Source of the DNA: an uncultured Coprococcus sp.
GTDB taxonomy: Bacteria > Bacillota > Clostridia > Lachnospirales > Lachnospiraceae
Direction of reading: 5' to 3'
Assembly: GCA_900557435.1 (NCBI GenBank)
Contig: USSH01000133.1
Location: 1 to 6,989, forward strand
Length of the DNA: 6,989 bases
The position numbers were made by a program, and so were the translations under genes. Shown here piece by piece: positions 1 through 5,620 of the stretch; position 1 is the first letter of the stretch; each line of letters starts with the position of its first letter. The notes under the pieces are model-generated. The model was not told the DNA's origin and made no database searches. It was given only the letters and a program-made list of their open reading frames with translations.

Positions 1-380
1 AGTCCGTATCCCTTCGTCAGGGAATCGCCAAGTGCCACATATATCATTGTCTTATCATCCTTTTCTGTCTGGTTCTGTGAACCATCGCTGTTTTTATCGT
101 CAATGTTTGATGATTCGTTGCCGCTTCCATCATCTGTATTCGCAGCCTCGGTGACATAATCTTTTATTGTCTCTGTACTAGCGTCTGCCTTTTCTGATCC
201 ATGGCCTTCCGTCTTTTGTTAGTCTGTCTTTTCTGCCGCCTGCTCCTGTGCAGTTGTCTGTGCATTGCCAGTTGAATCATCACTACTTTTACCATTTGCA
301 CCGCATCCCGCCAACATCCACATGCCGCAGAGCACCACACAAAACATACAAAGTTCTATCAACCTACATCTATATGTCAC
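1..380 (-). pseudogene. SGNH/GDSL-type lipoprotein, 5' part, interrupted by an in-frame TAA
   Basis: Reading from a GTG at 380 (AGGAG seven bases upstream) gives a lipoprotein signal: arginines at residues 4 and 6, a hydrophobic stretch and a lipobox LAGC with the cysteine near residue 26. A Ser/Asp/Asn/Thr/Gln-rich linker follows, then, at the window edge, VALGDSLTKGYG, the block I motif of SGNH/GDSL esterases (nucleophile Ser in GDSL). The gene runs off the window at base 1. Codon 54 (221-219) is TAA inside the linker, while the same frame stays open and compositionally identical on both sides, so this looks like a nonsense mutation in an otherwise intact gene. An intact product would be a membrane-anchored extracellular esterase or acylhydrolase. 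The start lies 10 bp after the ProX stop, suggesting co-transcription. The next ATG after the stop is just before GDSL and would give a protein without a signal peptide. Substrate unknown. Confidence 0.72.
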
Positions 381-390
381 CCTATCACTC

Positions 391-933
391 CTACTCTCCA
401 GTGAGTGTCACCTTGATCATATCGTGGTGAACCGCCTCAAGGAACTTTCCAAATATATCCTCCGTCCTGACCTTCATACTTGATGTGTTCACACACGGAT
501 GGCATCCAAGGTATTCGCCCTTCATAACATCCTCGTCAACAAGCAGCTGCACATGATTCTCATGGTCATTCATTAGTCCCATGACGCTGACCGCCCCCGG
601 TCTGATATCCAGATACTTCTCCATATCCTCCGGCGATGCAAATGAAAGTCTCGCGCTGCCTATCTGCGATGTGATCTCCTTTGTCTTGAACGGCTTGTCG
701 CCCGGCATCATGAGCAGATAAAACTGCGTCTTCTGTCTGTTGCACAGGAACAGATTCTTGCAAATGGTTGCCCCAAGCACCGCATCTATCTCGCAGCAAA
801 CTTCCATTGTGTCTGCTGGTGCATGATCTGTGCGCCAATACTCTATGCCGTGATCATCAAGGAAATCATAAACTCTGATCTCCCTCTCAAGTCGTCCTTC
901 ATTTGTCTCCGGTCTGCCTTTGTATAATTCCAT
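391..933 (-). CDS. proX: Prolyl-tRNA editing protein ProX (YbaK/EbsC superfamily)
   Basis: A 180-residue single-domain protein of the YbaK/ProX trans-editing family, which in characterised members hydrolyses mischarged Ala-tRNA(Pro) in the cytoplasm. Family signatures are the start MELYKGRP, the segment CKNLFLCN around residues 58-65 with the conserved lysine at 59, the glycine loop RPGAVSVMGL at 111-120 (family consensus PGsVSPlGL, so V117 replaces the usual Pro) and GCHPCVNT at 143-150. Length is ordinary for the family (about 160-180). I prefer the ATG at 933 because GGAGGG lies upstream of it and the family start matches. A longer frame to the ATG at 990 exists but has no convincing ribosome binding site and would add 19 atypical residues. 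An extended -10 promoter at 1029-1037 can drive it, and the lipoprotein gene follows 10 bp downstream. Confidence 0.9.
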   Translation of the reverse strand: MELYKGRPETNEGRLEREIRVYDFLDDHGIEYWRTDHAPADTMEVCCEIDAVLGATICKNLFLCNRQKTQFYLLMMPGDKPFKTKEITSQIGSARLSFASPEDMEKYLDIRPGAVSVMGLMNDHENHVQLLVDEDVMKGEYLGCHPCVNTSSMKVRTEDIFGKFLEAVHHDMIKVTLTGE

Positions 934-1016
934 TTGTTTGTGTGCCCTCCGTTGGTGGTTTGTATATTCATCTTCTCTAGTCATTATCATGACTAAGAAC
1001 TATTTTTCTCTCATGC

Positions 1017-1037
1017 ATTTACGCGTAAATCATATCA
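1017..1037 (-). promoter_or_regulatory. Extended -10 promoter overlapped by a 14-bp palindrome, upstream of proX
   Basis: On the minus strand the bases TGATATGAT (1037-1029) form an extended -10 element (TGn plus TATGAT); no good -35 is seen 17 bases upstream. The perfect palindrome ATTTACGCGTAAAT occupies 1017-1030, sharing two bases with the -10 and covering the expected start site. A repressor bound there would block transcription of proX and the lipoprotein gene. The protein is unknown. A CG-centred palindrome with AT-rich arms is reminiscent of LacI/GalR-type operators, but that is only resemblance. Confidence 0.5.
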
Positions 1038-1116
1038 CGTTTTCCGTGGCGTTGCTATATAAAACAAGCAATATAAAATCTTGTCTTCGAGAGTGTAAAC
1101 ACATACCGACAATACC

Positions 1117-1146
1117 TTGTCAGAATAAAAAGGAACAATCTGACAA
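1117..1146. repeat. 8-bp inverted repeat TTGTCAGA / TCTGACAA
   Basis: TTGTCAGA at 1117-1124 and its exact reverse complement at 1139-1146 flank a 14-base spacer in the intergenic region between the phosphatase and proX. Neither strand has a T-run after the stem, so it does not look like an intrinsic terminator. An operator for a dimeric protein or an RNA hairpin are both possible. Confidence 0.4.
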
Positions 1147-1215
1147 CATCAAATGCACCTGTGTTCAGCTAATGCACTCAATAATATCCCATTGTTCCCA
1201 TTTTGATAATATTAT

Positions 1216-1719
1216 CTACAACCTATCGCCTTGCCTGAGATACTCAAGGAAACCCTCGCACCCCTGACACACATCCCGGTAAGTCTCATCAAATCGTCCC
1301 GTATACCACGGATCAGCTATAGATTGTCCATGCCTTCCCGCATAATCGAGCAGCAAATGTATCTTGTCCTGGTCGTCCGGACCAGTTCTGCGCATCGTGT
1401 TCCTCACATTTGCTGTATCTGAGCAGAGCAGATAATCATAATATTCATAATCCTGCCTTGTAACCTGCCTGGCTCTCTTACCACTAAAGTCTGTATAAGC
1501 CGTCCTACCTATGCCATGCGCCCTCAGCACTTCCTGCGCCGGCGGATATATCGGATTGCCTTTTCCTCCCCAGATCTCCTCAGTGCTGGTGGCCGCAGAA
1601 GCTATATCAAATTTATCTGCTATGCTGAGTTTTTCTACCATGTCCTTGAGGACGAACTCAGAGATGGGGGAACGGCAGATATTGCCATGGCAGATGAATA
1701 AAATCTTGATTTTTCTCAT
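1216..1719 (-). CDS. Low-molecular-weight protein tyrosine phosphatase
   Basis: A 167-residue cytoplasmic phosphatase that removes phosphate from phosphotyrosine through a cysteinyl-phosphate intermediate. The P-loop CX5RS is at residues 10-17 (CHGNICRS), directly after the first beta strand ILFI, as in all LMW-PTPs. The general-acid loop DPWY is at 136-139, so D136 is the likely proton donor. Length is normal for the family (about 150-165). The ATG at 1719 follows a weak GGA-containing leader, and the family N-terminus (KILFICxGN) fixes this start. The gene lies immediately downstream of a T-rich stretch I interpret as the end of an integrated element, so its native promoter may have been displaced. 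Physiological substrate unknown; family members in Firmicutes act on tyrosine kinases or protein arginine phosphate, but nothing here decides between them. Confidence 0.93.
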   Translation of the reverse strand: MRKIKILFICHGNICRSPISEFVLKDMVEKLSIADKFDIASAATSTEEIWGGKGNPIYPPAQEVLRAHGIGRTAYTDFSGKRARQVTRQDYEYYDYLLCSDTANVRNTMRRTGPDDQDKIHLLLDYAGRHGQSIADPWYTGRFDETYRDVCQGCEGFLEYLRQGDRL

Positions 1720-1780
1720 ATTTCCAGTATTTTCGGGCTTTTCAAGCCTTTTTACCTTTCTTCATTTTTCACTTTTTCTG

Positions 1781-1810
1781 GCATATTTTGGCATATCTTT
1801 GCATATTTTT
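1781..1810. repeat. Three phased 10-bp repeats (gcatat-tttt type)
   Basis: GCATATTTTG, GCATATCTTT and GCATATTTTT begin at 1781, 1791 and 1801, an exact 10-base period, about one helical turn. GCATAT followed by T-richness would place bound protein, or DNA bends, on one face of the helix. Location 140-170 bp from the int stop suggests accessory or arm-type integrase/excisionase sites. Confidence 0.6.
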
Positions 1811-1819
1811 GTCATCAAT

Positions 1820-1858
1820 TTTGGTAAAAACTTTGGTAAATTTCAAGTCTGTACCAAA
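1820..1858. repeat. TTTGGTAAA direct repeat pair plus inverted ACCAAA
   Basis: TTTGGTAAA occurs at 1820-1828 and again at 1832-1840 (12-base period), and the reverse complement ACCAAA follows at 1853-1858. The arrangement resembles clustered recombinase-binding sites near an element end, but no core crossover sequence can be identified. Confidence 0.45.
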
Positions 1859-1951
1859 GGCAAATCTGCCATTGGAAATCGACAGGTAAGAAATTGGGGA
1901 TTAAGATATATACTGGCATTCAGCCATTTTTCTCTCATTTTCATCAGGTCA

Positions 1952-3151
1952 TTATGAATTGATTGCTTTTTGAAAATCTTCCTGTGCATCCTGAAATTTA
2001 ACATGAGTATAGGTATTCATCGTAACACTGATATCCGAGTGTCCCATAATATACTGAAGCATCTTCGGATTCATTCCTGACTTAGCCATATTAGAACAAA
2101 ATGTATGGCGACACACATGTGGTGTAATCGGCGGCATCTGAACCTTATATATGCTATTATACTTTTCCCGAATATGTTGGAAATACTTTTCCCAATGTAA
2201 TGCCACCATAGGCATATCATTCTTATCAAGGAATAAAAATCCTGTCATTCCATCAACCATCGGTTCAACTTTGGGATTGACCCTGTCCTTAAGTATTCTC
2301 TTGAAACAAGCCATCACCTCATCAGACATTGGAACATATCTCTCGCCACTTTCTGTCTTAGGCTTTTCAATGATATACTGCATCTGACTTGTTCTCTGTA
2401 ATTGATGATTTACCCGTATTCTTTTGTTTTTAAAATCCAAATCTGATTTTGTAAGTCCACAGAACTCTGATATACGAAGTCCTGTGTTAAAGAGGATAAA
2501 TATTGCATCATAGTACTTGCAAAAATGCGCATCCTCTTTTATGAATCTTAGAAATTCCCGCTCCTGCTTTCTTGTGACAGCTTCTCTTCTCACACTATCA
2601 TTCACAATCACATTGACTAATTCAAAGCCAAATGGATTTTTGCGAATCAAGTCATCTTCTTCTGCCATCTGAAATGCCGGTCTTAATACACCACGGATAG
2701 TATGAATTGAACTATAACCTTTTCCATCTACCCTCTGAAGCTTGATCAACCAGGCTTTCGCATCCGATAATTTCACTTTGTCGATTCTTTTTTTGCCAAA
2801 ATCATCTTTTTTCAGCAGATTAATTACCGTCTTATAACCAGCATAAGTACTCTGTCTGACCCCTATTTTAAGGCTTACATATTTCTCAACTAATTCAAGA
2901 ACTGTAAGTCCTCCACCTCCTGGAACAAGTCCATTAAACATATCCTGTTCCAGTTGTTTTTCCTTTTCTCTTAAAGAAAGCTCCATTTTCTTTCCTTTAG
3001 GTATAGGATCATTATGGTCCAAACGCCAACTATATAAATTCCCTTCATTTCCATGAATATCTACATATCTAAAACGATAACGTCCATCTGCTCTCTGGTA
3101 CTCTCCTTCGTGAAGAATTCTATTGCGATTATCTCGTCTTTTCTCACTCAT
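1952..3151 (-). CDS. int: Tyrosine recombinase, Tn916-type integrase
   Basis: A 399-residue site-specific recombinase that would integrate and excise the element by way of a 3'-phosphotyrosine intermediate. The N-terminus MSEKRRDNRNRIL is nearly identical to Tn916 Int (about 405 residues). Residues 1-70 are the arm-site DNA-binding domain, about 85-165 the SAM-like core-binding domain, and about 190-390 the catalytic domain. All catalytic residues are visible: R226 (NTGLRIS), K265 (PKTESGER), H345 and R348 (TPHVCRHTF), H371 (IMGHSD) and the nucleophile Y381 (NTYTHV). The frame is open to 3214, but I choose ATG 3151 because AAAGGAGA precedes it and the Tn916 start aligns. The gene lies 81 bp after xis with its own likely extended -10 promoter. 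It appears intact and active. The last gene of the element on this side, it is followed by candidate att/arm repeats. Confidence 0.96.
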   Translation of the reverse strand: MSEKRRDNRNRILHEGEYQRADGRYRFRYVDIHGNEGNLYSWRLDHNDPIPKGKKMELSLREKEKQLEQDMFNGLVPGGGGLTVLELVEKYVSLKIGVRQSTYAGYKTVINLLKKDDFGKKRIDKVKLSDAKAWLIKLQRVDGKGYSSIHTIRGVLRPAFQMAEEDDLIRKNPFGFELVNVIVNDSVRREAVTRKQEREFLRFIKEDAHFCKYYDAIFILFNTGLRISEFCGLTKSDLDFKNKRIRVNHQLQRTSQMQYIIEKPKTESGERYVPMSDEVMACFKRILKDRVNPKVEPMVDGMTGFLFLDKNDMPMVALHWEKYFQHIREKYNSIYKVQMPPITPHVCRHTFCSNMAKSGMNPKMLQYIMGHSDISVTMNTYTHVKFQDAQEDFQKAINS

Positions 3152-3191
3152 AGCTTTGTCTCCTTTCAAAAAAGAGAGCCCTAGCATGGTT

Positions 3192-3200
3192 ATTGTACCA
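3192..3200 (-). promoter_or_regulatory. Likely int promoter, extended -10
   Basis: In the 81-bp xis-int gap the minus strand reads TGGTACAAT (3200-3192), an extended -10 with a TACAAT hexamer, about 40 bp upstream of the int start. No good -35 is visible, as is common for extended -10 promoters. It would allow int to be made apart from the upstream operon. Confidence 0.4.
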
Positions 3201-3232
3201 CATTTGTGCCCCATTTTCTACTACTTTACATA

Positions 3233-3460
3233 TTAAATTGCAGTTGACTCTGCCAGAAATTGTTCAAATTGCTCTTTCTTAAATAAAACTTTGTTTCCTA
3301 CTAACAGATAAAACTCCCCATTTGGATGGATATCTACAATTTGTCTAAGCCTCTTTTCACCAATGTGATAAAACTGTGCCGCTTCAGTTACAGAAAGCAA
3401 ATATCGCTTCCATATAGGAATATCTATACTCTGATTCTCTAATTCATTTTCATCATCCAT
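3233..3460 (-). CDS. xis: Excisionase, Tn916 Xis type
   Basis: A 75-residue small DNA-binding directionality factor. The segment IPIWKRYLLSVTEAAQFY (14-31) followed by IGEKRLRQIV (33-42) matches Tn916 Xis (IPIWERYTLTIEEASKYF, then IGENKLRRL), a winged-helix fold that bends DNA at element ends and promotes excision. The C-terminal basic part VLFKKEQFEQFL corresponds to the wing and final helix. Start choice: ATG 3460 lies six bases after GGAG; ATG 3463 is next to it, and a TTG at 3472 is in frame but begins upstream of the Shine-Dalgarno. With the chosen start it overlaps the toxin-like gene by eight bases, so the two are translationally coupled. It has an acidic N-terminal tail (MDDENELE) longer than that of Tn916 Xis. 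Confidence 0.9.
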   Translation of the reverse strand: MDDENELENQSIDIPIWKRYLLSVTEAAQFYHIGEKRLRQIVDIHPNGEFYLLVGNKVLFKKEQFEQFLAESTAI

Positions 3461-3818
3461 CATATTCTCCAATCTGCAGCTGTCTGACTAACATCGCATC
3501 AACCTTTTTTATTGCATCTGTGCTAACAATCACCCCGGCAGTCTGTATTATCTGTTCCTCATTTATTGTGACCAGCTGCTCCGGCAAAAACATTGTTGTA
3601 TGTCTTAAAAATCCTCTAATTTCTGAAGGCTCAATATTGAAATGTACTGGAATATAATTCTTTCTCATCTTAGTTGTTCCTGGAATAACTGTATATACAG
3701 GTGATTTTCCGTTTGCTTTGTCGCAGCTTATTACAATACATGGTCTCCTTCCAGCTTGTATATGTCTGAGTCCACTTTTTAATTCAGCCCACACAATCAT
3801 ATTTCTCTTTATCTTCAC
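3453..3818 (-). CDS. MazF/PemK-family toxin-like endoribonuclease
   Basis: A 121-residue protein with the SH3-like barrel signature of MazF/PemK mRNA interferases: IVWAELKSGL (8-17), GRRPCIVISCDKAN (23-36), VYTVIPGTTK (41-50), the hydrophobic core around IPVHF, and the C-terminal QLVTINEEQI (81-90). MazF catalysis uses an Arg in the beta1-beta2 loop and a Ser/Thr after strand 3; R25 and T48 or T49 occupy these places, so activity is plausible. The GTG start at 3818 has AGGTG seven bases upstream and overlaps the stop of the preceding gene (GTGA, four bases). No MazE-like antitoxin (a short protein with an AbrB or RHH domain) adjoins it: the coupled upstream gene is a degenerate recombinase domain and the downstream gene is xis. 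It could be an orphan toxin, have an atypical antitoxin, or serve a non-toxic role in the element. Confidence 0.88.
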   Translation of the reverse strand: MKIKRNMIVWAELKSGLRHIQAGRRPCIVISCDKANGKSPVYTVIPGTTKMRKNYIPVHFNIEPSEIRGFLRHTTMFLPEQLVTINEEQIIQTAGVIVSTDAIKKVDAMLVRQLQIGEYDG

Positions 3819-4234
3819 TGCAGATCACCTCTCTTTGGTGGAATATACAAGTCAACCTTGGGTTCCTTCTCATCTACACTGAATAATCTAAACCCAGCTT
3901 CCCTTACTGCTCCAATTTTTAAATAAGAATCTGCTATTCCGTCTGAAATAGCATCGAGATTTGTTACGATAAGTGCATCTGCCTTTCCTGCTCTCATATA
4001 TCTTATTGCCTTATAAAACACTTCATCCCTTAATCGTCGTCCAAAAATTCCTCTTCTGAATATTTTCATAGGGATAAGATTGTTATTGTCAGCAAATTCC
4101 ATGATTCGTTTCAACTGCTTATCTTCCTTTTTCTCTGCTGCAATACAGTCATGCTCCTCATCAGAAGATAGCATCACAACACACTTTATCGGCTGTATGG
4201 TCAGTGGCTTTTTCTTTCTTCCTGCTCTCCTCAT
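3815..4234 (-). CDS. Stand-alone degenerate serine-recombinase (resolvase) N-domain protein
   Basis: 139 residues with a basic head (MRRAGRKKKP), then a resolvase-like fold. The segment IKCVVMLSSDEEHD (16-29) aligns with the active-site strand YxRxSTDEQ: S23 lies at the nucleophile position, but the Arg is replaced by M21. RAGKADALIVTNLDAISDG (81-99) aligns with the block that normally ends DRLSR; both arginines are lost (A95, D98). YLKIGAVREAGFRLFSVDE (104-122) matches the following helix and strand of recombinases. There is no long helix E and no DNA-binding domain, so strand exchange is not expected. Start ATG 4234 has AGGAAG nine bases upstream and follows the regulator's stop by one base; its end overlaps the MazF-like gene. 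Role unknown; a regulatory or protein-binding function is likely. A second such protein lies at 4730-5098. Confidence 0.75.
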   Translation of the reverse strand: MRRAGRKKKPLTIQPIKCVVMLSSDEEHDCIAAEKKEDKQLKRIMEFADNNNLIPMKIFRRGIFGRRLRDEVFYKAIRYMRAGKADALIVTNLDAISDGIADSYLKIGAVREAGFRLFSVDEKEPKVDLYIPPKRGDLQ

Positions 4235-4235
4235 T

Positions 4236-4586
4236 TCAAACCACTTCCTTTCTTGCCTCTAAGCCTTCAATAAAAATCAAACATGTAGACATTGCATATT
4301 CTCTATCATTTGGTTTAAGCATCTGCAATTTATCTTCCAATACAGACAGATTTTTATTCTCATGTTTTTCCCTGCTTTCAATTCCAAACAACGTATTAGG
4401 ATCTACTCCATACTTTGTTACAATCTTCAGCATAAGTTCCAGACTCATCCGATGTCTTCCCTGCTCAATTTGCGAATAATGAATATAACTTACATCAAGG
4501 CTCTCCGCCATATCATTCTGTGTATATCCATATTTATTTCTAATACTTCTCAAAGTATTACCAACTGCATAAATATCATATATCAT
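4236..4586 (-). CDS. XRE-family helix-turn-helix regulator
   Basis: 116 residues. A Cro/C1-type HTH occupies about residues 10-66: NTLRSIRNKYGYTQNDMAES, then VSYIHYSQIEQGRHRMSLEL with the characteristic Q-IEQGR recognition-helix end, then KIVTKYGVDPNTLFGI. The remaining 50 residues are helical and charged (EDKLQMLKPNDREY) and likely serve dimerisation. I prefer ATG 4586, nine bases after GTGAGG; the frame extends to a GTG at 4601 without a good ribosome site. Its start overlaps by 11 bases the end of a small broken ORF, and its stop is one base from the next gene, so it belongs to the int-proximal operon. It probably controls a promoter of the element. Confidence 0.88.
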   Translation of the reverse strand: MIYDIYAVGNTLRSIRNKYGYTQNDMAESLDVSYIHYSQIEQGRHRMSLELMLKIVTKYGVDPNTLFGIESREKHENKNLSVLEDKLQMLKPNDREYAMSTCLIFIEGLEARKEVV

Positions 4587-4746
4587 CCTGAATAACCTCA
4601 CTCTCTAACCGATTCCTGATGTATTCCACTGCCTCAGCCTCTGTTGGTCATTTGATGACTGGCTTCCCATAGTCATCAAATACCACTGTTTCAGAAGCAA
4701 ATACAATGTAGGAATACCTGCCTGAATTCCTAACACTCAATCGCAT
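4576..4746 (-). pseudogene. Small ORF interrupted by in-frame TGA
   Basis: A frame starting at ATG 4746, ten bases after GAGG, reads MRLSVRNSGRYSYIVFASE and onwards to residue 32 (…DDYGKPVIK), meets TGA at 4650-4648, then continues PTEAEAVEYIRNRLESE to a stop at 4578-4576, 56 residues in all. The first part overlaps the end of the preceding gene by 17 bases and the last part overlaps the start of the XRE regulator by 11, the packing expected of a real gene in this operon. The residues after TGA (acidic amphipathic helix) look protein-like. A CGA-to-TGA or TGG-to-TGA change would explain the stop. Without readthrough a 32-residue peptide would be made. Family not recognised. Confidence 0.5.
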
Positions 4747-5098
4747 AATTGTTGTACCTCGCACTCATAGTACCAAGGTCAAATATTGTCACACCTAAAT
4801 CATTTATGCGATCCATCATTGACTTTAAATCTTCCGGATTTCTTGTAATCTCATAAATATCTTCTACGACAAGTACCTTGTAATCTGAAATCTCAAGAAT
4901 TTCCATCAGCTGACGCATCTGAGGTCTGTCAACCGATGTAGATGCTCCATCATCTACAACAGTCTGCTCACACTCAATTCCCACACTTAATGCATATGTC
5001 TGATCAAGCTCTTTCTGTCGGTTCACATTATTCATACTCATCATTGACTTTATAAACAAAAGTCCTTTGTAAAGTTCTTTTCCGTTATACTTTTTCAT
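4730..5098 (-). CDS. Stand-alone degenerate serine-recombinase N-domain protein, second copy type
   Basis: 122 residues resembling the catalytic domain of resolvases without the catalytic residues. NRQKELDQTYALSVGIE (26-42) aligns with the RQ-ELL-YA segment, VDDGASTSVDRPQMRQLMEI (48-67) with the D-G-SG-DRP-L motif, and VLVVEDIYEITRN (75-87) with the VV-LDRLSR block. At the active-site strand, LLFIKSMM replaces YVRVST: Lys stands for Arg and Met for the nucleophilic Ser. In the DRLSR block Glu83 replaces the first Arg. The C-terminal helix and DNA-binding domain are absent. ATG 5098 has AAGGAAGG eight bases upstream; an upstream in-frame ATG at 5155 lacks a ribosome site and lies in the promoter leader. 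It is the first gene of the operon behind the operator region. Function unknown; probably structural or regulatory rather than recombinase. Confidence 0.72.
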   Translation of the reverse strand: MKKYNGKELYKGLLFIKSMMSMNNVNRQKELDQTYALSVGIECEQTVVDDGASTSVDRPQMRQLMEILEISDYKVLVVEDIYEITRNPEDLKSMMDRINDLGVTIFDLGTMSARYNNYAIEC

Positions 5099-5184
5099 GG
5101 CTATTACCTTCCTTAATTGAAATATTAAAGAAAGCATTGTGCACGCCGCTTTCAAACTCTGTGCTGTATCTCAAGCACAAGTAT

Positions 5185-5213
5185 ATTGTAATCTACCACA
5201 CCTTAATTGCCGA
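5185..5213 (-). promoter_or_regulatory. Promoter of the int-proximal operon
   Basis: The minus strand has TACAAT (5190-5185) as -10 and TCGGCA (5213-5208, four of six matches to TTGACA) as -35 with 17 bases between them. The -35 falls inside the second operator-like site. The start would lie about 80 bases upstream of the recombinase-domain gene at 5098. Confidence 0.45.
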
Positions 5214-5253
5214 CCGTGTACAGGCGACAATTATGTCGTGTAAACACGACAAT
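5207..5253 (-). promoter_or_regulatory. Two phased operator-like dyads
   Basis: Site 1 is GTCGTGT-AA-ACACGAC at 5235-5250, seven-base perfect arms. Site 2 is an imperfect dyad at 5207-5230. On the minus strand both share the pattern ATTGTCGnnTnTACACG, beginning at 5253 and 5231, exactly 22 bases (two helical turns) apart. They lie directly after the XRE gene stop and upstream of, or over, the operon's -35. The neighbouring XRE protein (5253-5600) is the obvious candidate ligand; this is an inference. Confidence 0.6.
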
Positions 5254-5600
5254 CACTTTTCAACTGACACGCTTTTCATCGCTTTCATCATTGCAAGACA
5301 CTGTCTTATTTGCAATTCATCCATATCTGAAAGAACATCCATTGCCTCAGATAATAGTTCTGAATTTTCTTCATTCTTCCCATACATTATGAAATCAACA
5401 GATACACCAAGTACGATTGCCAGATTATCTAATGTCCGTGTCTTAAAATCTCCACCGTTTTCAATCGCTGATAATGCCTGTCTGCCTATACCCACTCTAT
5501 GAGCTAACTCATCCTGTGATAATCCCATCGCCTTTCTCCTATCTGCAATTCGTAATCCTCTCTCATAATCCTTTTCTCTTGTCTGTGCTTTACTGCTCAT
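5253..5600 (-). CDS. XRE-family helix-turn-helix regulator next to operators
   Basis: 115 residues. The HTH spans about residues 16-75: LRIADRRKAMGLSQDELAHR, VGIGRQALSAIENGG, then LDNLAIVLGVSVDFIMYG, a classical Cro/C1-type domain. The C-terminal 40 residues (ELLSEAMDVLSDMDELQIRQ) form likely amphipathic helices for oligomerisation. Start ATG 5600 has a perfect AAGGAGG four bases upstream. The same frame is open back to ATG 5723, which would prepend 41 residues encoded across the terminator hairpin; I treat that as leader. The gene is preceded by a terminator/antiterminator leader and followed by two phased dyads at the promoter of the next operon, the layout of a repressor controlling an element's recombination genes. 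Confidence 0.9.
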   Translation of the reverse strand: MSSKAQTREKDYERGLRIADRRKAMGLSQDELAHRVGIGRQALSAIENGGDFKTRTLDNLAIVLGVSVDFIMYGKNEENSELLSEAMDVLSDMDELQIRQCLAMMKAMKSVSVEK

Positions 5601-5620
5601 AAATCCTCCTTGCCGCCCTT

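Larger units (their letters stand above)
1720..1951. other. T-rich intergenic stretch, candidate integrase-proximal end of the element
   Basis: This 232-bp stretch between the integrase stop and the phosphatase start has no supported gene. It is very T-rich on the plus strand, contains three 10-bp tandem repeats (1781-1810), two TTTGGTAAA copies (1820-1828 and 1832-1840) and an inverted ACCAAA (1853-1858). Position next to int and AT-richness fit the end of a Tn916-type element, whose integrases favour AT-rich targets. The exact junction cannot be placed because the opposite end is not recognised. Confidence 0.4.

Noticed and set aside
566..838. 90-codon minus-strand frame inside proX
   Set aside because: An out-of-frame shadow of the clear ProX protein with no family features.
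1204..1215. GATAATATTATC perfect 12-bp palindrome directly after the phosphatase stop
   Set aside because: Entirely AT-rich apart from its ends, with no T-run and no neighbouring promoter; chance in an AT-rich spacer is likely.
920..1267. Plus-strand frame of 115 codons across the proX-phosphatase spacer
   Set aside because: No ribosome site, cysteine- and serine-rich composition typical of antisense reading, and it overlaps two well-supported minus-strand genes and their promoter.
1737..1754. GGCTT-TTC-AAGCC followed by five T on the plus strand, a possible terminator
   Set aside because: The stem has only five pairs, and no supported gene is transcribed on the plus strand here; the T-run is on the wrong side for the minus-strand genes.
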